DNA of 64,000 nt. It comes from RHKX01 sp046330415 (GTDB taxonomy: Bacteria; Actinomycetota; Thermoleophilia; Solirubrobacterales; 70-9). Below are positions 38,131-47,060 of this stretch, piece by piece. The notes below the pieces were generated by a model. That model saw only the letters and a list, made by a program, of their open reading frames with translations, did not search any database and had not been told where the DNA came from. The DNA lies in NCBI GenBank assembly GCA_046330415.1, contig JAXLSW010000021.1, forward strand, positions 35,304 through 99,303, written 5' to 3'. The position numbers and the translations under genes are program-made. Numbering within the stretch: position 1 is the stretch's first letter; the number at the start of each line of letters is the position of its first letter.

Positions 38131-38808
38131 TTGCAGCTCGACGTCTTCACCCTCTTCCCGCAGTGGTTCGAGTGGTTCGAGAGCCAGCGGCACGTTCGTA
38201 ACTGCATCGCCTCCGGCTCCGAGCTGCGCTTCCTCGACTATCGGGAGACGACGCCGCTGAGCGCCGGTCAGGTCGACGACTCCCCCTACGGTGGAGGTGC
38301 CGGGATGGTGATGCGGGTCGACGTCATCGACGCCGCGCTCCAGGCTGCCTACGGCGACAGCCGGGCCGGCCGTCGGATCGTTCTGATGACGCCGTCGGGC
38401 CGGATGTTCGACGAGGAGCTGGCTTTGGAGCTGGCCGCCGAGCCGCAGCTGACGCTGCTCTGCGGACGCTACGAAGGTGTCGACGAGCGAGTGCGCGAGC
38501 ACCTCTGCACCGATGCGATCTCGATCGGGCGCTACGTCCTCGCCGGCGGCGAGCTCGCCGCGATGGTCGTCGCCGACGCCGTCCTGCGCAAGTTGCCGGG
38601 CGCGCTCGGACACGCCGACAGCGTCCACGAGGAGTCCTTCTCGGCGGATCTCGATGGCAATCCCGAGTACCCGCACTACACCCGGCCGCCGCTCTACCGT
38701 GGCTGGGGGGTGCCCGACGTGCTGCTGTCGGGTGACCATGAGCGCGTCCGCGAATGGCGGCATGAGCGAAGCCGCGAGCGGGGCGCACAGCACGATCCCG
38801 GCGCTTAG
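38131..38808 (+). CDS. trmD: tRNA (guanine(37)-N(1))-methyltransferase TrmD
   Basis: The 225-aa SPOUT enzyme makes m1G37, which prevents frameshifting. Seen: LDVFTLFPQWFEWF at the N-terminus, DDSPYGGGAGMVMR, LLCGRYEGVDERVRE and SIGRYVLAGGELAAMVVADA (the knot). It starts with TTG at 38131, only 14 bp after khpA. C-terminal ~20 residues are basic and variable. Confidence 0.94.
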   Translation: MQLDVFTLFPQWFEWFESQRHVRNCIASGSELRFLDYRETTPLSAGQVDDSPYGGGAGMVMRVDVIDAALQAAYGDSRAGRRIVLMTPSGRMFDEELALELAAEPQLTLLCGRYEGVDERVREHLCTDAISIGRYVLAGGELAAMVVADAVLRKLPGALGHADSVHEESFSADLDGNPEYPHYTRPPLYRGWGVPDVLLSGDHERVREWRHERSRERGAQHDPGA

Positions 38809-38898
38809 CTACTATTCCCGGCCCGCGGGGTCCGGCCACCGCCGCCCGCGAACGCACCCGAGCCTTCAAGCGCCCAGCAACCAGCTTCACACAGTCAC

Positions 38899-39669
38899 AT
38901 GAGCACGATCATCGACAGCCTCGAGAAGGAGCAGCTCCAGAAGCGCCCGGACTTCATCGCCGGCGACCGGCTCCGCGTCCACTTCCAGGTCATCGAGGGA
39001 AGCCGCACCCGCACCCAGGTCTTCGAGGGCGTCGTCATCAAGCGCCAGGGCAGCGGGGTGCGCGAGACCTTCACCGTCCGCAAGCAGTCCTTCGGCGTCG
39101 GCGTGGAGCGCACGTTCCCGCTGCATTCGCCGAAGATCGAGCTGCTCGAGGTCGCCGCCCGCGGCGACGTGCGGCGCGCCAAGCTCTACTACCTCCGCGA
39201 TCGCGTCGGCAAGGCAGCCCGCGTCGCCGAGCGTCGTTGGGGGATCTCCGACGATGCGCTCGGCGCCGATCAGGACGAGGCCGTCGACGCCGAGGGAACG
39301 ACTCAGGTCGAGGCACCGCAGGCGATGCCCGCGGCCGGTGAAGGCGAGGAGACGCTGACCGAGGTTCCGGCCGAGGAGGTCGGCTCGCCCGACGAGGAGC
39401 CCGAGGCCGCGGAGCCCGAGGCCGCTGAGCCCGAGGGAACTGAACCCGAGGCTGCTGAGCCCGAGGGAACTGAGCCCGAGGCTTCCGAGGACGCCGCCGA
39501 CGAGCCCGAGGCAGCCGCCGAGGAAGAGGCCGCGGAGGCCTCCGCCGAGGGCGAGACCGCCGACGAGGAGGCCGGGGAGGCCGCCGAGTCGACGGAGTCA
39601 TCCGACGAGGGAGCAGCCGAGTCCGACGAGGACTCCGAGGACGTCGGGAAGTCCGAGCCCACCGCTTAG
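38899..39669 (+). CDS. rplS: 50S ribosomal protein L19 with a long acidic C-terminal extension
   Basis: Residues ~1-115 are normal L19 (IIDSLEKEQLQKRPDFIAGD, VFEGVVIKRQGSGVRETFTVR, KLYYLRDRVGKAARV). They are followed by ~140 residues of Glu/Ala/Pro/Asp/Ser-rich sequence containing EPEAAEPEGT repeats, giving 256 aa where ~115-120 is usual. L19 sits at the 30S-50S interface. The tail is in frame and shares codon bias with the gene, so it is not obviously an error. ATG 38899 starts homology directly. Confidence 0.93.
   Translation: MSTIIDSLEKEQLQKRPDFIAGDRLRVHFQVIEGSRTRTQVFEGVVIKRQGSGVRETFTVRKQSFGVGVERTFPLHSPKIELLEVAARGDVRRAKLYYLRDRVGKAARVAERRWGISDDALGADQDEAVDAEGTTQVEAPQAMPAAGEGEETLTEVPAEEVGSPDEEPEAAEPEAAEPEGTEPEAAEPEGTEPEASEDAADEPEAAAEEEAAEASAEGETADEEAGEAAESTESSDEGAAESDEDSEDVGKSEPTA
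39421..39480 (+). repeat. 30-bp tandem repeat inside the rplS tail
   Basis: Two 30-bp units, 39421-39450 and 39451-39480, differ at two positions and encode AAEPEGTEPE each. A further degenerate half-unit precedes them. Slippage at such repeats may expand or contract the tail. Confidence 0.85.
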
Positions 39670-39684
39670 GGCGGTAGCTTCGGG

Positions 39685-40302
39685 ATGCGCCTGCCGCGGC
39701 CGCAGTCCACGCTCGGCGCAATCGTCGAGCTGCTGGCGATCGTCGCGTTCGCCGTCGGCCTGGCGCTGCTGATCCAGGCGTTCGTCGTCAAGCCCTACGT
39801 GATCCCGTCGGGTTCGATGATCCCGACCCTCGAGAAGGGCCAGCGCGTGCTCGTCGAGCGGGTCAGCTACCACTTCACCGATCCCGACATCGGCGACATC
39901 GTCGTCTTCCACCCGCCGGTCGGAGCTCAGACCGAACGCTGCGGCGACAGCGGCGAGCAGCCGCCCGCCGGTCAGGTCTGCATCGACACCGCGAGCGAGC
40001 ACGAGAGCGACAACTTCATCAAGCGCGTCGTCGCCACCCCCGGAGACACGCTGTCGATCCGCGACGGGCACGCGATCGTCAACGGCGAGCAGATCGACGA
40101 CAGCTTCACGGAGCCCTGCGGCGGCGGCACTCGCTGCAATTTCCCCAAAGAGGTGACGATCCCGCCCGATCACTACTTCATGATGGGCGACAACCGTGGA
40201 TCCAGCGATGACAGCCGCTTCTGGGGACCCGTCCCCCGAGACTGGATCATCGGTAAGGCCGTCGCCACCTACTGGCCCCCCGATCGGATCGGGATCTTCT
40301 AG
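39685..40302 (+). CDS. lepB: Signal peptidase I
   Basis: It cleaves signal peptides of exported preproteins at the outer face of the membrane. The 205-aa protein has one N-terminal membrane helix (~residues 12-35), the nucleophile Ser44 in PSGSMIPTL, the general base Lys113 in FIKRVVATPGD, and MMGDNRGSSDDSRFWGPV. An insert of ~25 residues after FHPPVG contains a Cys pair (C86, C99), with CGGGTRC later, suggesting disulfides on the extracytoplasmic side. Confidence 0.94.
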   Translation: MRLPRPQSTLGAIVELLAIVAFAVGLALLIQAFVVKPYVIPSGSMIPTLEKGQRVLVERVSYHFTDPDIGDIVVFHPPVGAQTERCGDSGEQPPAGQVCIDTASEHESDNFIKRVVATPGDTLSIRDGHAIVNGEQIDDSFTEPCGGGTRCNFPKEVTIPPDHYFMMGDNRGSSDDSRFWGPVPRDWIIGKAVATYWPPDRIGIF

Positions 40303-41056
40303 CCCCGAGAGGGACGTCGGCGGCGCGGCCGAAGCGCCGGCCTCCGAGGAGCAGGCCGTCGCCCCGAAGAAGCGGGGCAAGCGGCGCCGCCGCGCCAAGG
40401 GCCGTCCCGACGGTCGCCGGACCGCCTGGCTGTTCCGCTTCGACCAGGAGTTCGGCACCCGCTACGTCGCCGGGGCCGACGAGGCCGGTCGCGGCTCGCT
40501 GGCCGGTCCGCTGGTCGCGGCCGGGGTCCTGCTCGACTACCGCTGCCTGACCCCCGAGGTCCGCAAGTCGCTCGCCGGGCTCGACGACTCCAAGCGGCAG
40601 ACCGAGGAGGATCGCGAGCGCCTGTATCCGGCCGTGTTGGCCGCGGCATCGCGGGTGGTGGTCACGGCGCGTTGCGCGGGAGGGATCGACAGCCGCGGGC
40701 TGCACGTCACGAACCTGAACGCGCTCGCCGACTGCCTCGCGCGGGTGGCCGTGCCGGGTGCGACGTGCCTCAGCGACGGCTTCCGGCTGGGATCGCGCTG
40801 CGCGGTGCCGCACGAGGCCGTGGTCGGCGGCGACGCACGCAGCGCCGCGATCGCCGCCGCCTCGGTGATCGCGAAGGTGACCCGCGACCGCTACATGCGC
40901 CAGGCGGCCGAGCGCTACCCGGACTGGAACTTCGCCGGCAACGTCGGCTACTCGACCCCCGATCACCGTGAGGCGATCGCCGCCAACGGGATCTGCGTCC
41001 TGCACCGCCGCTCGTTCGCCTCAACGGCCTACATCCAGCTCGAGCTCGGCGCCTGA
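40208..41056 (+). CDS. rnhB: Ribonuclease HII
   Basis: RNase HII removes ribonucleotides from DNA. Catalytic motifs are YVAGADEAGRGSLAGPLVAAG (Asp-Glu), LDDSKRQTEEDRERLYP and GGDARSAAIAAASVIAKVTRD. The conserved part begins at ~40440. Upstream in frame lie a basic KKRGKRRRRAKGRPDGRR stretch and start codons only at 40196 (GTG) and 40208 (ATG), both inside lepB. The gene therefore overlaps lepB by ~95 bp, or uses a rare start such as CTG at about 40428. Start uncertain; product clear. Confidence 0.88.
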   Translation: MTAASGDPSPETGSSVRPSPPTGPPIGSGSSSPERDVGGAAEAPASEEQAVAPKKRGKRRRRAKGRPDGRRTAWLFRFDQEFGTRYVAGADEAGRGSLAGPLVAAGVLLDYRCLTPEVRKSLAGLDDSKRQTEEDRERLYPAVLAAASRVVVTARCAGGIDSRGLHVTNLNALADCLARVAVPGATCLSDGFRLGSRCAVPHEAVVGGDARSAAIAAASVIAKVTRDRYMRQAAERYPDWNFAGNVGYSTPDHREAIAANGICVLHRRSFASTAYIQLELGA

Positions 41057-41117
41057 GGGCGCGAACGGTTCCATCTGGATTTCCTCCATCCAAAGTCGTA
41101 CGGTTGACGCCGCTTTC

Positions 41118-42065
41118 GTGAAACTCGCTCGCGCCCGAAACCTCACGGTCCTGCTCGTGGCGTCCGCTGTGGTGGTCGCCACTCCAGCCGCGGCGAGTGG
41201 TGCGGAGCGGGTCACCGACGGCAGCTTCGACGGCGCCACCTGCACGCCCTCCGATTGCACGAGCACCTCGTGGACGGAGACGTCCACGGGCACGTCCTTC
41301 TCTCCCGCCGGCCCGATCTGCGGCCCGGCCACGACCAATTGCTCGGTCAACGGAGGTGCCGCGAAGAGCGCTCCGAACTGGGCGCGTCTCGCCTCCACCC
41401 TCTACAGCGGATCGACCTCGACATCGTCGGTCGCGCAAACCGTGACGATCCCGGCCGCCCCCGCGACGCTCACCTTCAACCTGCTGATCCAACCGGAGCC
41501 CTTCTACACCGGCACCTTCCAGGTAACCGTCGACGGGGCGATCGTCTACTCGGCGACCTACGCGACAACCGGTCACGCCACCTACCAGCCCGTGAGCGTG
41601 AATCTCGATGCGTACGCCGGTGACGGTCCCCGCACCCTCCGCTTCGCGGCCGTGTCGACCTACAACGGGCCCGGCAGCGGGCAGTCCGGCGACTTCCAGG
41701 TCGACGACGTGTCGCTCCTCGCCGCCGACGCCGCCACGCCTCCACTCGTGCCTACGCCGACGCCGACCTGCGAAGGCAAGGACGCGACCGTCACCGGGAC
41801 GGACGCTGCCGAGCTGCTCCGCGGTACACCCGGCAACGACGTGATCTACGCGGGCGGAGGCGGCGACGTCGTCCGGGCGGGGGGTGGCAAGGACATCGTC
41901 TGCGGTGGCGCCGGCAAGGACGACCTGCGCGGACAGGCCGGCAACGACCGCCTCCTTGGGCAGGGTGATGCCGACAAGCTCAAGGGCGGTAAGGGCAGGG
42001 ACGCCTGCGTCGGTGGTCCCGGCAAGGACGTCGGCAGGGGCTGTGAGACCGGCCCTGACGCTTAG
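41118..42065 (+). CDS. Secreted protein with C-terminal RTX-like calcium-binding repeats
   Basis: GTG 41118 begins a signal peptide (KLARARNLTVLLVASAVVVA, cleavage after TPAAASG). The ~200-residue middle is a Thr/Ser-rich beta domain resembling carbohydrate-binding or jelly-roll modules, with two Cys pairs. After a Pro linker (VPTPTPTC) come five or six GGxGxDxx-type nonapeptides (GGGGDVVRAGGGKDIV, GGAGKDDLRGQAGNDRL), the hemolysin-type Ca2+-binding fold. Probably exported and Ca2+-stabilised. Ligand unknown. It is unrelated in function to the rnhB-yraN neighbours. Confidence 0.75.
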   Translation: MKLARARNLTVLLVASAVVVATPAAASGAERVTDGSFDGATCTPSDCTSTSWTETSTGTSFSPAGPICGPATTNCSVNGGAAKSAPNWARLASTLYSGSTSTSSVAQTVTIPAAPATLTFNLLIQPEPFYTGTFQVTVDGAIVYSATYATTGHATYQPVSVNLDAYAGDGPRTLRFAAVSTYNGPGSGQSGDFQVDDVSLLAADAATPPLVPTPTPTCEGKDATVTGTDAAELLRGTPGNDVIYAGGGGDVVRAGGGKDIVCGGAGKDDLRGQAGNDRLLGQGDADKLKGGKGRDACVGGPGKDVGRGCETGPDA

Positions 42066-42083
42066 GCGGCGAGGGAGCGGGGG

Positions 42084-42461
42084 CTAGAAGGCGTCCCTGA
42101 TGTGGCGCAGGGTGCCGTGGCCGTCGGGGCGCAGGCGGACGCCGACGACGTCGAAGCGCATCGCGGCGTGGCGTGGGGGAGTGGCCTCGGCGAGCCACGC
42201 GCGAGCCAGGCGGCGCACCTGCAGCTGCTTGCGGCGCCCGACCGCGAGCTCGGGGCGCTCGGGGCCACGGCGGTTGCCCTCGTGGGTCGTCTTCACCTCG
42301 ATGAAGACGAGGGTGCTGCCGTCGAGGGCGATCAGGTCGAGCTCGCCGTAGCGCGTCCGCGCGTTCCGCTCGACGATCCGCATCCCGGCGGCGCGCAGGT
42401 GAGCGCGTGCGATCTCCTCGCCGGTGCGGCCGGTCCGCAGGCGCGCTTGGGTCATCGGCAT
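42084..42461 (-). CDS. yraN: UPF0102 protein YraN (nuclease-fold)
   Basis: The 125-aa protein has GRTGEEIARAHLRAAGM, RTRYGELDLIALDGSTLVFIEVKT (the D-ExK restriction-endonuclease-like core) and RHAAMRFDVVGVRL. Its role is unsettled, linked to recombination or competence by constant association with comM and dprA. Starts at 42461 or 42455 are both possible (two Met codons). Here it is divergent from comM rather than co-directional. Confidence 0.88.
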   Translation of the reverse strand: MPMTQARLRTGRTGEEIARAHLRAAGMRIVERNARTRYGELDLIALDGSTLVFIEVKTTHEGNRRGPERPELAVGRRKQLQVRRLARAWLAEATPPRHAAMRFDVVGVRLRPDGHGTLRHIRDAF

Positions 42462-42476
42462 CGCGGTCGGCGGGGC

Positions 42477-42612
42477 ATGGGACCAAGCTTGGCGCCCATC
42501 GACGCACGAGTGGGTGCCGTCGTGTGCCGATTGGCGCGCCCATCTGTGCCAAGAGATGGGCGCTGGGAGAAGTCTCAGATTCGGCACCGAAAAGACCCAG
42601 TGCGTGTCCCAT
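42477..42612. repeat. Nested palindromes between yraN and comM
   Basis: GCGCCCATCT (42536-42545) and AGATGGGCGC (42554-42563) are perfect arms with an 8-nt loop. GCGCCCATC also occurs in direct orientation at ~42492. CCAAGCTTGG (42483-42492) is a palindrome. ATGGGAC (42477-42483) and GTCCCAT (42606-42612) are outer arms, and GTGTGCCGATT has an inverted partner in GATTCGGCAC (~42580). The 180-bp divergent gap is otherwise non-coding. Confidence 0.7.
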
Positions 42613-42643
42613 CCGTGAATCGCGAGGACCTAGCGTCGCCCTC

Positions 42644-44158
42644 GTGCTCGCCAGGACCCGGACATTCGCCATCCAGGGCGTCGACGCCGTCGCCGTCGAC
42701 GCCGAGATCGACATCCATCGCGGGCTGCCGTCGTTCTCGCTCGTCGGGCTTCCGGACGCCGCCGTGCGCGAGTCGCGCGAGCGCGTCCGTGCCGCGATCG
42801 TCAACAGCGGCTTCGAGTTCCCGCTGTCGCGGATCACCGCGAACCTGGCGCCGGCCGACCTGCGCAAGGCGGGCCCCGGCTTCGACCTCGCGATCGCCGT
42901 TGCGATCCTCTGCGCGTCAGATCAGATCCCCGCGGCGGGTCTGGAGGACTGGTGGTTCGCCGGCGAGCTCGCGCTGGACGGAACGGTCCGCGGTCTCAGC
43001 GGAGTCCTCGCCATGGCCGAGCGGGCGGCTCGTGCGCGCGAGGGGGAGCCCTCAGGGGTCGCGGTCGCCGCCGCGAACGCCGGCGAGGCGGCCCTCGTCG
43101 GCGGCCTGCGGATCGCCGCGCTGCGCTCGCTGACCGACCTCTCGGACCTCGCTCGAGGCGTGCTGCCGCCGGAGCCACCGCGAGCCGGCCCGCCTCGGGC
43201 CGAACGTGTTCAGCCCGATCTCGCGGACCTCCGCGGCCAGGCGTCGTTGCGGCGGGCGCTGGAGGTCGCCGCCGCCGGGGGTCACGGTCTGCTCGTCGTC
43301 GGCCCTCCCGGAGCAGGCAAGTCGATGGCGGCGAGGCGCCTGCCGTCGCTTCTGCCGCCGCTCACCTCCGCGGAGGCGATCGAGGTGACGAAGATCGCGA
43401 GCATCGCCGGGCGTCCCCCTCGCGACGGCACGCTGTCGCCCAGGCCCTTCCGCGCTCCGCACCACACGATCTCGGCGGCGGGTTTGGTCGGAGGCGGATC
43501 GCCCCCGCGGCCGGGCGAGATCACCCTCGCTCACCGCGGCGTTCTCTTCCTGGACGAGCTCGGCGAGTTCACGCGCGCCAGCCTCGAGGCGCTGCGCCAG
43601 CCGCTCGAGGAGGGGACCGTGACGATCTCGCGGGCGCGCGGCTCGATCACGCTTCCGGCGATCTTCCAGGTCTGCGCCGCGGCCAATCCCTGCCCGTGCG
43701 GGTACGGCGCCAGCGAGGAGGACTGCAAGTGCCGTCCTGAGCAGGTTCGCGCCTACTCGGGGCGCCTCTCGGGGGCGTTGGCCGACCGCTTCGACATCGC
43801 GCTGCCGGTCGAGCAGCCGACCGCTGAGGAGCTGGCCGCCGACCAGGGGGAGACGTCGGCGACCGTGGCCGCTCGGGTTGCCGATGCGCGGGAGCGGCAG
43901 GTGTCGCGGCTCGGTCCCGGCCGGGTCAACGCGTCGATGAGCGAGCAGGAGCTGGCGGTGCATGCACGTCCAGACGAAGCGGGGGCCCACGCCCTGCGGG
44001 ACGGTTACGAGAGGCTGGGCCTGAGCGGTCGCGGCTGGAGCCGGGTCCTCAAGGTCGCGCGGACCATCTCCGATCTGGCGGGGCGCGCGGAGATCGGCTC
44101 CGATGAGATCGAGCAGGCCCTGAGCATGCGCCGCCGGAGGGCGGAGGTCCCTCGATGA
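42644..44158 (+). CDS. comM: YifB/ComM-family Mg-chelatase-like AAA+ ATPase
   Basis: ComM is a hexameric helicase that promotes branch migration during natural transformation. From GTG 42644 the ~504-aa protein has a Lon-like N-terminal fold (VDAEIDIHRGLPSFSLVGLP), Walker A GPPGAGKSMAARRLP (~residue 217), FRAPHHTISAAGLVGGG, Walker B GVLFLDELGEF, a zinc-like cluster CAAANPCPCGYG with CKC, and the Mg-chelatase C-domain. It overlaps dprA by 4 nt. Confidence 0.92.
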   Translation: MLARTRTFAIQGVDAVAVDAEIDIHRGLPSFSLVGLPDAAVRESRERVRAAIVNSGFEFPLSRITANLAPADLRKAGPGFDLAIAVAILCASDQIPAAGLEDWWFAGELALDGTVRGLSGVLAMAERAARAREGEPSGVAVAAANAGEAALVGGLRIAALRSLTDLSDLARGVLPPEPPRAGPPRAERVQPDLADLRGQASLRRALEVAAAGGHGLLVVGPPGAGKSMAARRLPSLLPPLTSAEAIEVTKIASIAGRPPRDGTLSPRPFRAPHHTISAAGLVGGGSPPRPGEITLAHRGVLFLDELGEFTRASLEALRQPLEEGTVTISRARGSITLPAIFQVCAAANPCPCGYGASEEDCKCRPEQVRAYSGRLSGALADRFDIALPVEQPTAEELAADQGETSATVAARVADARERQVSRLGPGRVNASMSEQELAVHARPDEAGAHALRDGYERLGLSGRGWSRVLKVARTISDLAGRAEIGSDEIEQALSMRRRRAEVPR

Positions 44159-45272
44159 GCGCCGCCGCCTGCCGTGACTGCGCATCGCGCGGCGTTGCTG
44201 CTCGCGGTCCTCGCCGGGACATATCGACCGCTCCGTCGACGGTCGCATCGGCGAGCGCGCCAAGGATCTGCTGGCGCTCAGCGACGAGGACCTCGCCCGC
44301 TCGGTCGATCCCACGATGGCGCGGCGGCGCTGCGGCGCTCGCGCGATCCCGAAACGTACGAGCGGCTGCTCGCCGCGCTCGCCGCGAACGGATGTTGGAG
44401 CACATGCGTCCACCGGCCGGACTTCCCGGCGAGCCTCGAGGCGCTGGGGTCCTCGCGCCCTCGCCTCTTCTGCTCGGCGAAGCGCTCGGCGCTGGCGGCC
44501 GCGCAGCTCGATCGCTCGGTCACCGTTGTCGGTTCCCGGCGTGCCGGCGCCTATGGACGGGAGATCGCCCACGAGCTCTCCCGACTCCTCGCGGCGAGCA
44601 GCGTGCACGTGATCAGCGGCATGGCCCTGGAGGGTCGACTCGGCGGCGCATGAAGGAGCCGCTCCGTGCCGGGGGATCAGCCGTGGCGGTGCTCGGAGCC
44701 GGCCCGGACCGTCCGTATCCGCGATCGCGCTCCCAGCTCTTCACGCGGATCCGGGCGCAGGGAGCCGTCATCTCCGAGCTACCGCCGTGCTCGCCGACGT
44801 TTCGCTGGGTCTTCCCCGCCCGCAACAGGCTGATGGCGGCGATGGCGTCGATCACGGTGGTGGTCGAGGCGGCGGAGCGCTCGGGGTCGCTGATCACAGC
44901 GGAGATGGCGATCGACTGCGGTCGCCAGGTCGGTGCGGTTCCCGGGCCGGTCAACTCGTGGCGCTCGGGCGGTGCGAACAAGCTGCTCGCCGACGGGGCG
45001 GCGGTGATCCGCAACGCGCGCGACGTCCTCGACGTCGTCTTGGGTCCGGGTGCGGATCTGCCACCCGCATTCGGGCCACCGCTCGAGGGTGACGCGCTGA
45101 GCGTCCTCGGCGCGGTGGAGGATGGGGCGGCGACGCCGGGCGCCGTCGCCTCGCGCGCGGCGCTGGCGTTCCCCGCGGCGCAGGCCGCTCTGGGGAGGCT
45201 GGAGCGGCTCGGCTACGTGAGAAGCGATGCGGCGGGGAGGTTGGCGCGGACGGCGCAGGAGGCGCCGCCGCG

Positions 45273-45276
<4 letters not shown>
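44155..45276 (+). pseudogene. dprA: DNA-processing protein DprA, multiply frameshifted
   Basis: DprA loads RecA on incoming single-stranded DNA in transformation. Joining frames gives: an N-terminal Cys pair and HIDRSVDGRIGER-like segment, RDPETYERLLAALAANGCW, a Rossmann core SVTVVGSRRAGAYGREIAHE, HVISGMALEG, LRAGGSAVAVLGAGPDRPYP, FRWVFPARNRLMAAMASITVV, SGSLITAEMAIDCGRQVGAVPG, and a winged-helix C-domain. Breaks lie at ~44190-44340 (several) and ~44634. ATG 44155 overlaps the comM stop. From 44640 to 45276 the frame is intact. I favour base-calling errors because motifs on either side of each break are perfect. Confidence 0.85.
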
Positions 45277-46198
<922 letters not shown>

Positions 46199-46202
<4 letters not shown>

Positions 46203-46444
46203 AGCTCGTCCGCATGAAGCCCGGGCACGGCGATCTGCTGCTGGCTGAGGGAGATCCTGAGCTCGCAGAGGAGGAGGCCGAGCTGATCCGCGCGTTCCGC
46301 GAGCAGCTCGATCAGGGGATGTGGGCTGCGGTCCCGATCGTCGAGTCGGGTGGCAAGCGTGAGGCGCAGATGGTCAGGGACTTCGCGGAGGTTCCCCGCG
46401 ATGCGGAGCGGGTGATCTTCTTCCCGCCGGCCGCCGGCGGATGA
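46199..46444 (+). CDS. Small conserved-looking hypothetical protein (81 aa)
   Basis: Not recognised. The sequence (MKLVRMKPGHGDLLLAEGDP..., ...MWAAVPIVESGGKREAQMV..., ...RDAERVIFFPPAAGG) is soluble and mixed alpha/beta with no Cys. CATAAT at 46187-46192 lies 6 nt before ATG 46199, a leaderless-type promoter inside thiD. The strong codon bias and the overlap with thiD support a real gene. The next gene starts 22 bp downstream. Confidence 0.65.
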
Positions 46445-46466
46445 GCCGGATCCACGGGGGCGGGGC

Positions 46467-47042
46467 TTGAGCGGGCTGGTGGTCGCCTGCGTCGGGGTCT
46501 GTGTACTGACCGCGGTGATCGTCGCCGCGGGTCCCTCGGCTCGGCAGGCGCTCGCGCGGCTTCGCGCGCGCTCCGGCGGCGATGCCCGCGATCGCCTCCC
46601 CGATCCCGGTCGTGAGCTCCGCGCCGAGCGCCGCGCCGAGCAGCTCCTGCGCTCGGTGCTCGGCGAGGAGGCGTTCGAGGCCTACCGCGCCCTCGGGTTC
46701 CTGCATGTCTACGGCGAGCCGGGCGAGGACGGGATCCCCGTCTACGGCTACCTGATCTACCCCCACAAGCCGATCGTCAGCTTCGACGTCGCTTCGGGCG
46801 AGCTCCTCAACGAGCACTGCGTGGCGTTCCCCGATCGCTCCGAGCCGGAGAACGCCCAGCGGCTGCCCGACGCCGACGACGTGCTCGCGAAGTGGATGGC
46901 GCTGCGCGGAGACGAGCGCGGCCTGATTCGGGCCGCCAACATGAACCTGCCCGGTCGCCAGCTCGATCCCGACCATGTTCGTCGCGATCTCGTCCGGCTC
47001 ACCGAGTGGACCGGGCGCTCGCCCGCTGGCGCGGGCATCTAG
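46467..47042 (+). CDS. Membrane-anchored hypothetical protein
   Basis: The 191-aa protein (TTG start) has one N-terminal helix (residues ~3-22, Val/Ala/Cys-rich) and a soluble cytoplasmic or extracytoplasmic domain with LGEEAFEAYRALGFLHVYGE, PVYGYLIYPHKPIVSFDV and DDVLAKWMALRGDE. The Tyr/Pro-rich middle resembles nothing I can name. Preceded by the 81-aa gene and followed 18 bp later by ilvD, which has its own TAGTCT hexamer. Confidence 0.6.
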   Translation: MSGLVVACVGVCVLTAVIVAAGPSARQALARLRARSGGDARDRLPDPGRELRAERRAEQLLRSVLGEEAFEAYRALGFLHVYGEPGEDGIPVYGYLIYPHKPIVSFDVASGELLNEHCVAFPDRSEPENAQRLPDADDVLAKWMALRGDERGLIRAANMNLPGRQLDPDHVRRDLVRLTEWTGRSPAGAGI

Positions 47043-47060
47043 GTCACTAGTCTCCGGAGA

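Noticed and set aside
39421..39480. CRISPR-like or mobile repeat in rplS
   Set aside because: It is an in-frame tandem repeat encoding AAEPEGTEPE, part of the L19 tail.
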